DNA of 64,000 nucleotides from Impatiens glandulifera (GCF_907164915.1 NC_061870.1:1471501-1535500), one strand, 5' to 3'; shown: positions 34,680 to 46,011, numbered from the stretch's first letter. Notes: generated by a model not told the origin, from the sequence alone. Numbers and translations: made by a program.

Positions 34680-34990
34680 TTTAAAAAAAATCGTTTAACT
34701 TAATTTAGACTTATTTAACACATTTTATCTTGATTAACACCTTTTAACTCATTTAACAAGTATTTGACATGTGATACACAGTTTAACACGTTTTTTTACT
34801 CGTTTAACATATTTTTAACCTATTAAATATATTTTTCGCTCATTTAATAAATATTTAACTTATTTTGTTTTATTTAACACTTTTTGAATTTTCTAACACA
34901 TTTTTAATTTTTCTAACATATTTTAACCCATTTAATAAATATTTAACTCATTTAATCTCGTTTAACACTTTGTTTTTCATTCTTTTGACT
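34680..34990. repeat. Degenerate TTTAACAC-type short repeat
   Basis: About 15-20 imperfect copies of a word like ACTCATTTAACACATTTT, spaced 15-25 bases, on the plus strand. It is simple-sequence-like and non-coding. Confidence 0.65.
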
Positions 34991-35213
34991 TTATGCATTT
35001 AATTTTTTTTAATATTTTTTTATCTCAAAATTAAGTATAAAAATAAAAATTAATATTATAATTGTGAAAGAGAAAATGATGTGAGAGAGGTGAACTGATG
35101 TAGTGAAACTTGGCATAGATTTTTTATAGTGTGTTTTTGAATTATATTATTTTTGTTTGGATAATTTGGGTAATTCAAATTCAATCAAAATTTAACCCAA
35201 ACCAAATTATCTT

Positions 35214-35329
35214 ACCTAAATTTATATTTTGGGTTAGGGTTGGGATATGAGTCAACCAAACACATATGCTACCTAAATTTATATTTTGGGTTAGGGTTGG
35301 GATATGAGTCAACCGAACACATATGCTAA
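35214..35329. repeat. 57-bp direct tandem duplication
   Basis: Two adjacent copies of a unit beginning TACCTAAATTTATATTTTGG and containing GGGTTAGGGTTGGGATATGA; they differ at about one base (CAACCAAAC versus CAACCGAAC), so the duplication is recent. Confidence 0.85.
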
Positions 35330-35559
35330 CCCTTATCCACGAGGACCAACGCGAAATATCGTGAAAATGAGTATAATATTTTTATTGGACATTTTCAACA
35401 AAAATACCTGCCAAAACCCTCTTTAAAATTAAACGCAACTTTTTCATAAAAGATAAAATTTGTAAAAACTGACAGTTAATGATATCAAAAGTACTGGAGA
35501 TGATAAAAATTGATTATAATATATTTTATATTTTTTTAACAAAAACGTTCTGATTTGTT

Positions 35560-36335
35560 CGATTTTTGTAAACCTTAAACCCTAAATTAGGGTTTAGGAT
35601 TCGGGTAATTTGTTCGATTTTCGGTTCCGGGTAATTTCGGATCGGTCATAATTCTGAAATTCAACCCATCTAGTTTTATTGAAATATGTCACTATTTATT
35701 TTTGAGGTTATAATCCATTTCAATTATTCCAGTTTCATTTTTTTATTTATAACATGTGTCTATTTTTTTTATCATTAAAATGTAGTAAAATGAAAGAAAA
35801 AGATGGACATGAGAGGGAAGAAGAGATGAAGAGATGAAGAGAGGAGAGATAAGAGAATGAAAAGAGAGCAGAGAGTTAATTAGTTTTTAACTATTAATAT
35901 ATTTTTTTTATAAATATTATTTATTCTTTAATTATTTATTTTTATATGATATAATTTAGGGCTATTTGTTTTTTTAATTTATATAATATTTTATATTTTT
36001 TATCAAATAATTTTTAAATCTTAATAAAAATTAATTTATTTTTTTATTTTTATTTTTTTTGTGTATTATTAAATATTTTAAAATTAAGTTAAAAAGTTTA
36101 ATTTTTTTAAGTTTTAATTTTATTAACTAATAAAAATACGTAAAAAAGTAAAAATATATTAAAGTAGTAAATAAGTAAAAATAGTAGTTTAAAAAATCGG
36201 GTCCGGTTCGATTCCGGGTACGCATCGATTCCGAACCGATATTTCGGATAATTTAAATACTCGATTTTTCGGGGTAAATTCGTGTCCGGTTCGAGTCCCA
36301 CGATACCCGAACATTTACCATGCCTATACAAAACC
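35560..36335. mobile_element. Possible non-autonomous hAT-like element
   Basis: Both ends carry clustered CGGGTAAT/CCGGTTCG/TCGATTTTCGG words (35600-35645 on plus; 36185-36330 on minus, where it starts GGCATGGTAAATGTTCGGG). Such simple CCCGAA-type terminal sequence is common in plant hAT-derived MITEs. A palindrome AAACCCTAAATTAGGGTTTA lies at about 35577-35597. I could not define an 8-bp target duplication. Confidence 0.4.
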
Positions 36336-36460
36336 TCTAAGCCGGAATTTTAAATTGAAATATCGAAATAGATGAAATTTGAAGATAAAGAAAATATGTT
36401 AAGAGTGAAGATCAACCTAGATATCCTTGCACTTAAATTTCAATCGAGGTAATTCGACCT

Positions 36461-36736
36461 TGTTAGGTTAGAATTAGTCTTTAATTCAATTAGTAGTTTA
36501 AAATAATCTCCTACTAATCATGAGTAAGTAGTCGTCCTATTATTTAGTTAGTTGTCCTATTATTTAATTATTTGTCCTATTATTTAGTTAGTTTCCGTAA
36601 GTTTATGTCAAATTGATTGTAGAAGACTAAATCTTCATTTTTTTTGGCTATTTAAAGCCCAACAAGTTATGCTTAATAAAGTATCGAAGTATTTTCACTT
36701 CTGTTTGAATGTTAAGTAAATTGTCTGATAATAACA
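36461..36736 (+). repeat. 5' LTR of the copia element (276 bp)
   Basis: Ends TGTTAGG...ATAACA. It carries three tandem copies of a ~20-bp unit (GTCCTATTATTTAGTTAGTT-like, 36530-36595), whereas the 3' LTR has one; this explains the 42-bp length difference. Confidence 0.92.
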
Positions 36737-36740
36737 AATT

Positions 36741-36753
36741 TGGTATCAGAGCC
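36741..36753 (+). other. Primer binding site of the copia element
   Basis: TGGTATCAGAGCC four bases after the 5' LTR, the initiator-Met tRNA type. Confidence 0.9.
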
Positions 36754-36772
36754 CTAATTATAGGTGAGTGAA

Positions 36773-37408
36773 ATGGTAGAATCAAGCAACTTTGCGCAAT
36801 CGTGCATTTCTAAGTTCGATGGAGATTATGATCATTGGAGTCTACTCATGGAGAATCTGTTGAGGTCGAAAGAATATTTTAGTGTGGTGAAAGATGGATT
36901 TATTGATACAATCCATGAAGAAAAGTTGTTTGAAGTACAAAAGAAGGCCCTTGATGAAGCAAAACTGAAGGATCTAAAAGCAAAGAACTACATCTTTAGC
37001 TCAATAGACAAATCCATTCTCAAGACGATCACTCTAAAGGAGACTTCCAAGCAATTGTGGGATTCGATGAAGACTAAGTACCAAGGAAATGTAAGATTGA
37101 AGCGTGCTCAACTACAGACGTTACAGAGGAATTTTGAGTTGCTTGAGATGAAGAACGGAGAGTCCATTTCAGATTACTTCTTAAGAGTGATGGTGGTGGC
37201 AAATGACATGAGAAATTATGGAGATGACATGCAAGATGTCAAGATTGTGGAGAAAATTCTACGCACATTAACTGAGAACTTCAATTATATTATTTTCTCA
37301 ATTGAGGAGTCAAACGACATCGATAGTCTTTCAGTCGATGCTCTGCAAAGCTCGTTACTGGTGCATGAACAAAAGATGAGAAAACCAAGCTACGGTGGTG
37401 ATGATTAA
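36773..37408 (+). CDS. gag: Copia Gag, intact N-terminal part
   Basis: The ATG at 36773 (MVESSNFAQSCISKFDGDYD) is preferred over the in-frame GTG at 36764. The frame gives 211 residues of a UBN2-type Gag: FDGDYDHWSLLMENLL near the start, KQLWDSMKTKYQG, LQTLQRNFELLEMKNGESIS, and ILRTLTENFNYI. The zinc knuckle is no longer in this frame. It appears after the stop, near 37508-37556 in another frame, as CFNYHKLGYFQYKC with Tyr in place of one Cys and of the His. Packaging and particle assembly are the family role. Confidence 0.88.
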   Translation: MVESSNFAQSCISKFDGDYDHWSLLMENLLRSKEYFSVVKDGFIDTIHEEKLFEVQKKALDEAKLKDLKAKNYIFSSIDKSILKTITLKETSKQLWDSMKTKYQGNVRLKRAQLQTLQRNFELLEMKNGESISDYFLRVMVVANDMRNYGDDMQDVKIVEKILRTLTENFNYIIFSIEESNDIDSLSVDALQSSLLVHEQKMRKPSYGGDD

Positions 37409-40400
37409 GTGTTTAAAGTCACTTATGAAGATCGAGGTGGTAGAGGCATAAGAAGAATGGGAAAAAGGAAGAGGTAGAGGAAGATCTTTCAACAAAGACA
37501 CTATAGAGTGTTTCAACTATCACAAACTTGGATATTTTCAATACAAATGTCCAAGCTGGGGTGGAAAAGCCAATTACGTAGAGGTAGATGGCGAAGAAGG
37601 TAACATGTTGTGATGACTTATGATACATTGTTAATAGAGCTCACAGGAGATGAGAAAATGGAAGAAGTTTGGTTTTTAGATTCAGGTTGCAGCAACCACA
37701 TGGTGGAAATAGATCTTGGTTCTCCGCACTCGACGAAATTTTTTGTCATTCATTGAAGCTAGGGAAAAATTCCCAATTGAGAGTGACGGGGAAAGGAAAG
37801 GTGAACCTACAATTGGATGGAAGATCATATACAATCACTGATGTTTATTATGTACCTGACTTGAAAAGAAATCTATTTAGTATTAGACAGTTTCTCGAGA
37901 AAGGATGCGAAGTTCGGATGAAGTATGGAGTCCTCAAGTTATTTCATCCCGAATTGGGCCTGGTCATAGAGTCAAAGATGACAACAAACAGATTGTTCAA
38001 GATCATAGCAATCAAAAATCAAATAAATGTCGTGTCAGAGTGCTTACAAACTACCACGACAAATGAGTTTCAAATTTGGCATCGCAGGTACGGGCATCTC
38101 AACTATAAGGGGCCGAGAACACTAAAGTATCAAAATATGGTGAAGGGTATACCGCATCTAAAGAACATAGAGGAAGCTACAACTTGCGTCAGTTGTTTAG
38201 TTGGAAAACAACATCGGCAAACCATTCCAAAGAAGAGCTTGTGGCGCTCATCTAGGAGATTGCAATTAATACATTCAGATCTTTGTGGTCCGATATCTTC
38301 AGCCTCAAACAGTGATAAGAAATATATCCTCACTTTCATTGATGACTACAGTATAAAGGTTTGGATCTATTTTATCAAACAAATCTGAAACATTCAGTCT
38401 GTTCACAAGATTTAAGAGCCAAGTTGAGAGAAAAACCGGAGAAGCATTGGTCTGTTTGAGAACTGACAGAGGAGAAGAGTTTATATCTAACGAGTTCAAG
38501 TTATGTTGTGAAGAGATGGGGATACACAGACAGCTAACAACCGCATTTACACCACAGTAAAACGGAGTAGATGAGCATAAGAATCGTACCATAATGAACA
38601 TGGTGCGATGCATTCTAAAGGACAAAGAAGTCCGTAAGAATTTCTGGGCCAAAGCAGCAAGATGGGAAGTGCACATCCTAAACAGAAGTCCAACATCAGT
38701 CCTTAAAGAAAAGACACCTGAAGAAATGTAGAGTGGAGTAAAACCAACAGTGAATTACATCAGAGTTTTTGGCCGTTTGGCTCATGTACATGTTCCAGAT
38801 CAGAGAAGAAAGAAGTTGGATGCTAAGAGTATTACATGTGTACTAATCGGAGTGAGCAATGAATCAAAGGGTTACCGGTTGTACAATTCAGTCACAGAGA
38901 AAGTTGTAACAAGTCGTGATGTTGTGTTTGAAGAAGAAAAAGGTTAGAATTGGGAAAAGTCATTCCAAGAAATAAATGATGAGCAGCTGATCTGGAAAGA
39001 GTGTGAGTCAGAGCATAAGGAGGGTGAATTACCATAAGACGTAGCTGAAACACCAAAGGAGATACCACAAGATGTAGCGGAAACACCAGAGGAGATCCCT
39101 ATACCACAAAATGTATCGGAAACACCAGAGGAGATCCCTGAAATTCCTAGGACTCGAAGACCACCCACTTATTTGCAAGATTACATAATTGGGGAAGAGC
39201 TTTTTGAAGAGGAAGAAGAGATCACCAATATGGTCATGTTTGTTTCTTTTTCAGATCCAACCACATTTGATGAAGTTAAGGGGGATGACAAATGGATAAA
39301 AGCAATGGAGGCTGAACTGGATTCAATAGAAAGAAACAAAACGTGGTCACTAACGGAGTTGCCTAAGGGAGCAAAGAAAATTGGGGTGAAGTGGGTTTAC
39401 AAAACGAAGTTAAATGAGAATGGAGAAGTAAACAAACACAATGCCAGACTCATAGCCAAGGGCTATGCACAACAACAAGGGGTGAATTACAATGAAGTGT
39501 TTTCTCCAGTAGCACAATGGGACATTATACGCATGATCTTAGTATTGGCGGCTCGGAAAAGTTGGTGTATCTACCAGTTGGATGTCAAAAGCTTCTTTCT
39601 CCATGGTGAGCTATCTGAAGATGTGTATTTTGAGCAACCACAAGGGTATATAAAAGGAGGAGAGGAGCATAAAGTATACAAACTCATAAAGGCCTTATAT
39701 GGTCTAAAGTAGGCTCCCCGTGCATGGTATAGCCAAATCGAAACATACTTCACTAAAAAAGGGTTTCAACGGTGCAAATACGAACATATTCTATTTGTCA
39801 AAACTGAAGAAGGTAACAAAATCCTCATTGTCAGTCTATACGTGGATGATTTGATCTTTACGGGGAATGATTTGTTTATGCTTGAAAAGTTCAAATCATC
39901 TATGAAAGACGAATTCAACATGACCGATTTGGGAAGAATGAAGTATTTCTTAGGGGTTAAAGTGGTTCAAGATGCAGAAGGAATTTTTATTCATCAAAAG
40001 AAGTATGCTGGAGAAATTTTGGAAAGATTCAACCTGCAGTATGGAAACACAGTTAAGAAACCAATTGTGATGGGTTCAAAACTCGCAAAGGAAGGCGAAG
40101 GAAACAAAGTGGATTCAACACTATATAAGTAATTGATAGGAAACTTGATGTATATCACATCCACAAGACCAGACCTGATGTATGTGGTATGCTTACTTAG
40201 TAGATACATGACTGCACCTACAGAACAACAAATGCAAGCTGCAAAAAGAGTGATTCGTTATCTAAAAGGTACATTATCATTCGGTTTGTTCTACAAGAAG
40301 GGAGTTGTTGGAGAATTAACAGTCTATACGGATAGTGACTATGCGAGAGACATAGACGATAGAAGAAGTACAAACGGATATGCATTTCTTGTGAGTGGAG

Positions 40401-40791
40401 GAGCTGTAGCTTGGGCATCTAAGAAACAGACTGTTGTAACGTTATCCACGACAGAAGCAGAATTCGTTGCAGCCGCTTATTGTGCTTGTCAATGCATTTG
40501 GATGAGAAGAATTCTGGAAGAGTTTGGGTGGGGACAGTCGGGAAGCACTACAATAATGTGTGATAACAGTTCAACTATCAAATTGTCAAAGAATCCTGTT
40601 CTTCATGGTCGAAGCAAACATATTGATGTCATGTCTCATTTCTTGAGAGATCTTACTAAAAATGGAGTTGCCAAGTTAGTGCATTGTAGAACTAATGATC
40701 AAACTACAAATATTCTAACCAAGCCGTTATGATTAGAAGTCATCGTCAGATTGAGAGAAAAGCTTGGAGTTTGCGAAAGGATAAACTGAAT
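37409..40791 (+). pseudogene. pol: Copia pol: protease, integrase, RT, RNase H, with stops
   Basis: Protease relic near 37660-37700 (FGF then stop, then IQVAATTWW in a shifted frame). From 37669: integrase zinc region WHRRYGHLNYKG and CVSCLVGKQHR, then HSDLCGPISS, FIDDYS, LRTDRGEEF (Glu in place of the second Gly) and NGVDEHKNRTI. A frame change follows at 38383. After it one frame runs to the end with stops at about 38567, 38730, 38945, 39037, 39711 and 40130. RT has QLDVKSFFLHGELSEDV and LYVDDLIFTGN; RNase H has YTDSDYARD, LSTTEAEF, MCDNSSTI and SKHIDV. Catalytic RT and RNase H residues are still present. A repeated peptide DVAETPEEIP occurs at 39040-39140. Confidence 0.9.
39040..39142 (+). 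repeat. In-frame tandem repeat in copia pol linker
   Basis: Three copies of a 36-48-base unit encoding (Q)DVAETPEEIP-like peptide, between integrase and RT. Probably a flexible linker grown by slippage. Confidence 0.8.
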
Positions 40792-40818
40792 GCACTACTT
40801 TCAGTTTAGGAGAGACAT

Positions 40819-41052
40819 TGTTAGTTTAAAATTAGTCTTTAATTCAGTTATTAGTTTGAAATAATCTCCTACTAATCAGGAGTAAGTAGTCGTCCTATTA
40901 TTTAGTTAGTTTCCGTAAGTTTCTGTCAAATTGATTGTAGAAGACTTAGTCTTTATTTTTTTGGTTATTTAAAGTCCAGCAAGTTATGCTTAATAAAGTA
41001 TCGAAGTATTTTTACTTCTGTTTAAGTGTTAAGTAAATTGTTGATAATAACA
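40819..41052 (+). repeat. 3' LTR of the copia element (234 bp)
   Basis: TGTTAGTTT...ATAACA; the preceding TTTAGGAGAGACA is the polypurine tract. Contains a TATTTAAAG word and AATAAAG. It is about 10% diverged from the 5' LTR by eye, besides the repeat-copy difference. Confidence 0.92.
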
Positions 41053-41246
41053 AACCTTGGAAAGTTAACTCATGTATTTTGAATGGCAAGAGTCACGAAG
41101 CGTGATTAGGTGTTTAGAGGACCTTATAAGTCGAGACAGATTTAAGAAGTTAAATCTACCGTTAAAAATAATATAGTTATGCTTATTTATGGGATTTTGT
41201 TTATCTTATTTGTAAGAGGCGGTTTTATTCATGTGATTTTCTGTAC

Positions 41247-41252
41247 CACGTG
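41247..41252 (+). promoter_or_regulatory. G-box upstream of the GNAT gene
   Basis: CACGTG in the context CCACGTGCC, 44 bases before the ATG. A typical light- or ABA-response bZIP/bHLH site by family knowledge; it may lie in the leader or in the proximal promoter. Confidence 0.4.
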
Positions 41253-41295
41253 CCAATCCAATCTTAGTCTACCCACAAACAAAGAAAGTTGAGTG

Positions 41296-44200
41296 ATGGC
41301 GATCTCAATCTCACCAATTCCTCTTCTATCTATCTCTTCTAATCCTGATATTTCATCGTCCACATCTCTGAATCATCGCTTCGTGTCCAATTTATCCAAC
41401 ATCAGATTCCATTCTGTCCTTTCCATCTATTCCCGTCCGCTCGATAGGAATCATCAGCGCCGTCCTTCCATCGTCTCTTCGCAGCTCTGTACACCGGAGA
41501 CGCCAGAAATACTCGATACGTCTCTTCTCATTCTTACTGAGAATGCGTCGGAGGAAGAACTATGGGCTGCCGCTTGCCTGCGCATCCGGTCCTTTTATGA
41601 TTTCCAAGACACTTTTGGCATACAAGTAAGTGAGTTCAATTTCCTTACTTTTCAGTCCCTTAGAGACTACTGGAATTGTTTGTTCATCTTTTATTAATAG
41701 GTTGGTCGCAGCAGGGTTAGTTATCTGTTTCATGAATCATAGTATGTTTCGACCGATCGAGTCGAGATAAATTGATGAAATTTCTACTTTTCTGTTTGGA
41801 TTGTCATTATGTTGTCTATCTGTCATGTGAAAAGTGTTGTGTTTTGAATGTAGATGATAACTTATACAGTCACTGACGCCATTTTGAAGTTTCCTTTTAC
41901 CCATTTTCTTTAAAACGTGTTTGAACATATTATTGATTGTATAATCTCTTCATCAAGTTCTCTTAGGATCATAAGAGATACTTGGCTGAGCGTGAGTTTG
42001 AAGCACTAAAAGAGCGCATTGCAGGGAAGAGAATTGGTTTTAGAAGAGTTTCCTGCATAAATGCCACTGTTCCACTGACGAATATATCAAAATTTTCAGA
42101 ATTATCTGCAGAATGCAAGGTATAACTACTTTAATTTGGCTTGATTCATTAGTTCTGTGCTCTAATCAAGATTTCTCATTGATGAACAAGAGTGCATTTT
42201 CACGACCCCACAATCAGAAGAACAAGAGTGTATATTGAAAAGATATAAAGTGATTTTCTATATTTTCTTCAATGTAACTTGATTGTATTTCTTATTTCTC
42301 TCTATGTTGGCTGTTATAGTGTCTAATTCTTTTAGGATATAATTCACCATTTTTCCTCTAGTATTCAGCTAATGGAGAAGAGCGAGTTGTGGTCGGGACT
42401 CTTGATCTTAATCAGTGTGTGAGGCTCCCAGAAGAATTGACTGGATTGAAACCCGAGGTAGTTATTGAATACTGAAATGTACGTTCTATTGATAAGTCAC
42501 ATGAGAATTTGCTAATGATCAACATAGCATAAAACCACTAGTCTGCTAGGTTCACATTTTCAATCAATATTTAAAACTTGGTCTGGAATGGGTTTTCATT
42601 TGATGGAATGTTCTCAGTAGGATGGGACTGAGTAATTATTTTCGCTTAGTATATATAGTGTGTTTTGGATTCATTTGTTATAAAAATTATTTTCTACACA
42701 TACAGATTATATTATGTTTTTTTGATTCATTTGGTATATATATCTGGATCATAATCCATATTATTTTCTAGATAATTATATATTTTTCTGGATCCTAATT
42801 CACATGAAAAAAACGCATGACACAACCCATTGTATGCATTCCATGCTTTCATATAGTATATACCCAAAGCATAGACCACCTAGCTGGGTCATTATGCACC
42901 TTACAATCTAATTCTCTGTATTTCTCCCTTTTCTTTGTGAAATGATATTGCTCATACTTGTGATTTCCTTGATAATAAATAGGGTATTGGTGCTGATTTT
43001 TCCAGAGCATATTTGAGCAATGTTTGTGTTGCTAAAGAATTGCACAGAAACGGATTAGGTCACATGCTTGTAGAAAAATCAAAGGCAATTGCTGAAGATT
43101 GGGGTATGTTTTATTTGTGCATTATGAACTTTGCTGCCGTGATATTGTCATGAGTAGAGCAAGGGCTGTGACGAGAATAATATATAGACAGGGTTTAGAG
43201 GATATAACTGCTAGTAACAAACAATATGATCAGCGAAAAGTAAAACACTCCCGAAAAAATATTTATTTTGTTAGTGACCTAACAAAAGTTTTTTTTCCAA
43301 AGACCCTTGATAAAGTATTAAAAACCTATTCCAAAAATCAGTTATCACGTCATCACAAATCCAAACAAAAATCAAGAAAAGTGGCATATTAATTCTTAAG
43401 TTTAAATAATTTTTTGTATATTTTTCTATTGGTTAGCTTTTCAATTATTTTCTTATTAGTTAGCTTATTTTTCTATTAAGAGTTTTACTAGTCTTTATAA
43501 ATACCTAAACGATTGTAAACATTATTGATTCAAGAAATCATTTCAGTTTAATCCTTCTCTTCAAAACTCAATCAAATACTTCGTATTTGTTTTTACACCA
43601 TCAATTCTAAAATCAAACTACCCTATATATGGTAGCTTCACATTAGCTGTATTTGAAAATACCTGTAGATCTGGTTCAGATACCAAGAAATTAGTTTTAG
43701 AACTAGATCCAAATATATTTAGCATGAAGAGTGTGGCTAGATGAGATAAGTCTATCTTCCATTCTATATAAATCTAGTGTCATCCATTTTCTAAGTCTTT
43801 TCTCCTCTTTCTATAATACAAAAGTTAAAGAAATTTTACTAAAGGACCAAAAATTCAAATAAGGACCTCAAGTTGGCAAGATATTCAAACCATGACTTAA
43901 ATGATTAGTTTCATTGAAAATGAGACAGAGAAAGTTTTGAGTGTTTAAATCAAGTTTCATTGAAAATGAGGCTTAGAAAGTTTTGAGTGTTTAAATCAAG
44001 TGTGTTGACAATAAGCTTACCGTCCATTAAGAATGAAGAATCCATGTTTTATTTTGAGTTGAATATTACTTATAACTTCAATTCTTCATTTGAACATTTC
44101 ACAATTTGAAATCATATTTTGCTTCCCTGATTGTGGACATGTCACTCGCTATTTGCAAACACGTTTTCCAGTGAAGATGATATCACTTAATGGTTGTTTC

Positions 44201-44491
44201 TTAATTCTTAATCGGATCCAGATACGTTTTAGACTTGATTTGTCTTGTTTAAGTTCCAAATGTTTGGTTTGGATATCTGTTTAGACTTTTTTAAATTTTT
44301 TGGGATATGTGTTTACAGGAATATCGGATCTGTATGTCCATGTTGCAGTGGATAATGAAGCAGCCAAACGGTTATACTTAAGAAGTGGGTTTACATATGA
44401 AAATGAGGAGCCTGTTTGGCAAGCTCAATTTCTAGATAGACCGGCCAGGCTTCTTCTATGGACAGAAATTCCCCATATAATCAACTTGTGA
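41296..44491 (+). CDS. Plastid-type GNAT N-acetyltransferase, 5 exons
   Basis: Exons: 41296-41625, 41967-42119, 42362-42457, 42983-43103, 44319-44491; all GT-AG, giving 290 residues. The N-terminal ~65 residues are Ser-rich without acidic residues, as in a chloroplast transit peptide. The GNAT fold follows: strand region around VVVGTLDLNQ (exon 3), acetyl-CoA loop in AYLSNVCVAKELHRNGLGHM (exon 4; HRNGLG is the Q/R-x-x-G-x-G/A motif with His first), and YVHVAVDNEAAKRLYLRSGF (motif B, exon 5). The overall pattern matches the plant chloroplast GNAT group (GNAT6/7-like in Arabidopsis), known as dual lysine and N-terminal acetylases. The exact orthologue is not assigned. The longest intron (43104-44318) contains probable transposon sequence. 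Confidence 0.9.
43400..43640 (+). mobile_element. Probable solo LTR or TRIM fragment in GNAT intron 4
   Basis: TTTATAAATACC, then TTGTAAACATTATTGATTCA and a TCAATC-rich end resemble the TATA-to-R region of short LTRs. Repeated TTAGTTAGCTTTT words precede it. No second LTR or target duplication is seen. Confidence 0.35.
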
Positions 44492-44694
44492 AGGTTATTT
44501 TGAGGTCACAAGATGGTAAAAATTGCTCTTAATATTATTGCATTGACAGTTGCGGCTTGACATGAGAGGTGACAGCAAAATTATTGTGTAAAAAAATATG
44601 GATTTAAACACCTTCTCTGCCGTAATCAATATTGAAATTATAATTTAATTTTATAATAATTGAAATGGAATTACAATTTAATTATTACTTTTTT

Positions 44695-44857
44695 GAGTAA
44701 TGATATATACAACACCCTTATACAGCACTTTCGCATAGTATCTACCTTATTTGGAAAGAAAGATAAAATATATTTTTCTCTCTTGTATTTTTTTTAAAAT
44801 ATATTTTCTTTTTTCTAAATGAGGTGTTGTATAAGGGTGTTGTATGTATTATTACTC
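44695..44857. mobile_element. 163-bp MITE just downstream of the GNAT gene
   Basis: Terminal inverted repeats of about 28 bases: left begins GAGTAATGATATATACAACA, and the right end read in reverse begins GAGTAATAATACATACAACA, both followed by CCCTTATAC. The interior is AT/CT-rich and non-coding. It starts 203 bp after the stop codon. The flanking duplication is unclear. Confidence 0.8.
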
Positions 44858-45354
44858 TACTTCTTTTAGTAATTGATTGATTAATTTATGAGTCCAGAAT
44901 TCAAAGAATACAAGTGTTTCTGGAAACACAAACTGGAACATAAAAGACAATTGAAACAACTATGCCATAAATTGTTTATACATAATATGGCCATGACTTT
45001 CATTTTACATATACTTTTTGGGTTTTACAATTTATTAGTGTATTTTTTTTATAATAAAAAATTGTTCTAATTGGAGAGAAAAGAACTCCCTCCGTCTTCT
45101 TCAAATCGACACCCGCCGCAGTCCCCACTACTAATTCGTGATTCTCTTAGTATTCAGATCTTCATATTATTTAATAATAAAGGTAATTATATGATTTATA
45201 TTTAGTCATAATTCAGTTTTGATTTCTAACCTTAAAAGTTGCACTTCATTTCTGCTTCTAGCAATTCTGTTTTTCGGAATAAATTAGTGTGATCTTTACA
45301 TGTTAATTCAATTGAAATTGAACTCTATTAGTAGTATCACGTTACACTACTTAA
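44858..45354. other. Intergenic, nothing recognised
   Basis: AT-rich; short open frames show no domain or codon pattern. A slightly GC-rich spot at 45085-45135 has no identifiable motif. Confidence 0.5.
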
Positions 45355-46008
45355 TGTTAGTTAAAAAAAGGAAGGAAGATATGTGCGATTATTTTTTTTT
45401 TTTTTTTTTTGAGAACGCTGGGTTCCGCTACTCCTATGGAGTGCGACTAATCCCCGCGGGTTAAGTACATAGCCCGCAAACATACTTAACCAATTAACCA
45501 AGCGCAGAACTTGCCGCCTGACGGGCTCGAACCCAGGACCTCATGGAGGCCTGGGGGATATCCACCTCTTGTTGCCACTAGGCTAGAAGAGGGGATAATG
45601 TGCGATTATTTGTTGGATTCAAAAAGTATGAAATCACATAATGGTGAAGATGTCAATTAAATCATATTATTATAGAAATGTCAACTACGAGATTATATCA
45701 TGTTGGAGATGTCAAAGATATCACATAATATTTACCCTAATTATGAATTTTAAAAGCCTATATATATGCATTGTAAACGAGAAGAAAATGTAAGACTAAA
45801 CCTAAAAAGAGAGAATTAGAGTTTGTAATCTCTATTATAACTCTATTGAATCGATTTTTCGAAAGCAGGACGTAGAACATTTGGTCCGAACCTAGGTAAG
45901 ATATTTGTGTCTTTATTTCATTATTTCTTATTTTTACACACTTGTTCTACCTTCCACTACGGTTGTTATTTTTCCGATTTCATTCTTAGTGTGATAGTTT
46001 TCACCACA
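45355..46008 (+). repeat. 5' LTR of the old copia element, with SINE inside
   Basis: Starts TGTTAGTTAAAAAAAGG. After the SINE it continues through TGTTGGATTC, a CCTATATATATGCATTG TATA region and GGTCCGAACCTAGGTAAG, and ends at CACCACA before the primer site. About 440 bp without the SINE and its duplication. Confidence 0.8.
45395..45597 (-). mobile_element. tRNA-derived SINE with perfect 14-bp target duplication
   Basis: On the minus strand: TCTAGCCTAGTGGCAACAAG (A box), CCTGGGTTCGAGCCCGTCAG (B box) 45 bases later, a GC-rich body with GTTCTGCGCTTGG and GGATTAGTCGCACTCC, and a terminal poly(A) (T run at 45391-45410 on plus). ATGTGCGATTATTT occurs on both sides (45381-45394 and 45598-45611). 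Boxes, tail and duplication are all intact, so it inserted recently relative to its host LTR. Confidence 0.93.
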
Positions 46009-46011
46009 AAC

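Larger units (their letters stand above)
36461..41052 (+). mobile_element. Ty1/copia element, near full length (4.6 kb)
   Basis: LTRs at 36461-36736 and 40819-41052 share TG...CA ends and most of their sequence. Flanks GACCT and AACCT (36456-36460, 41053-41057) are an imperfect 5-bp target duplication. A primer site, gag and the complete copia pol order (protease, integrase, RT, RNase H) lie between. A frameshift after gag and several stops in pol make it inactive. The 3' LTR ends 243 bp upstream of the GNAT start codon on the same strand. Confidence 0.92.

Noticed and set aside
35577..35597. Interstitial telomere array
   Set aside because: Only one AAACCCTAAA and its inverse occur; this is a short palindrome and not a telomere repeat tract.
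43099..43392. Separate gene in GNAT intron 4
   Set aside because: It starts within exon 4, in another frame, and shows no domain; it is intron sequence.
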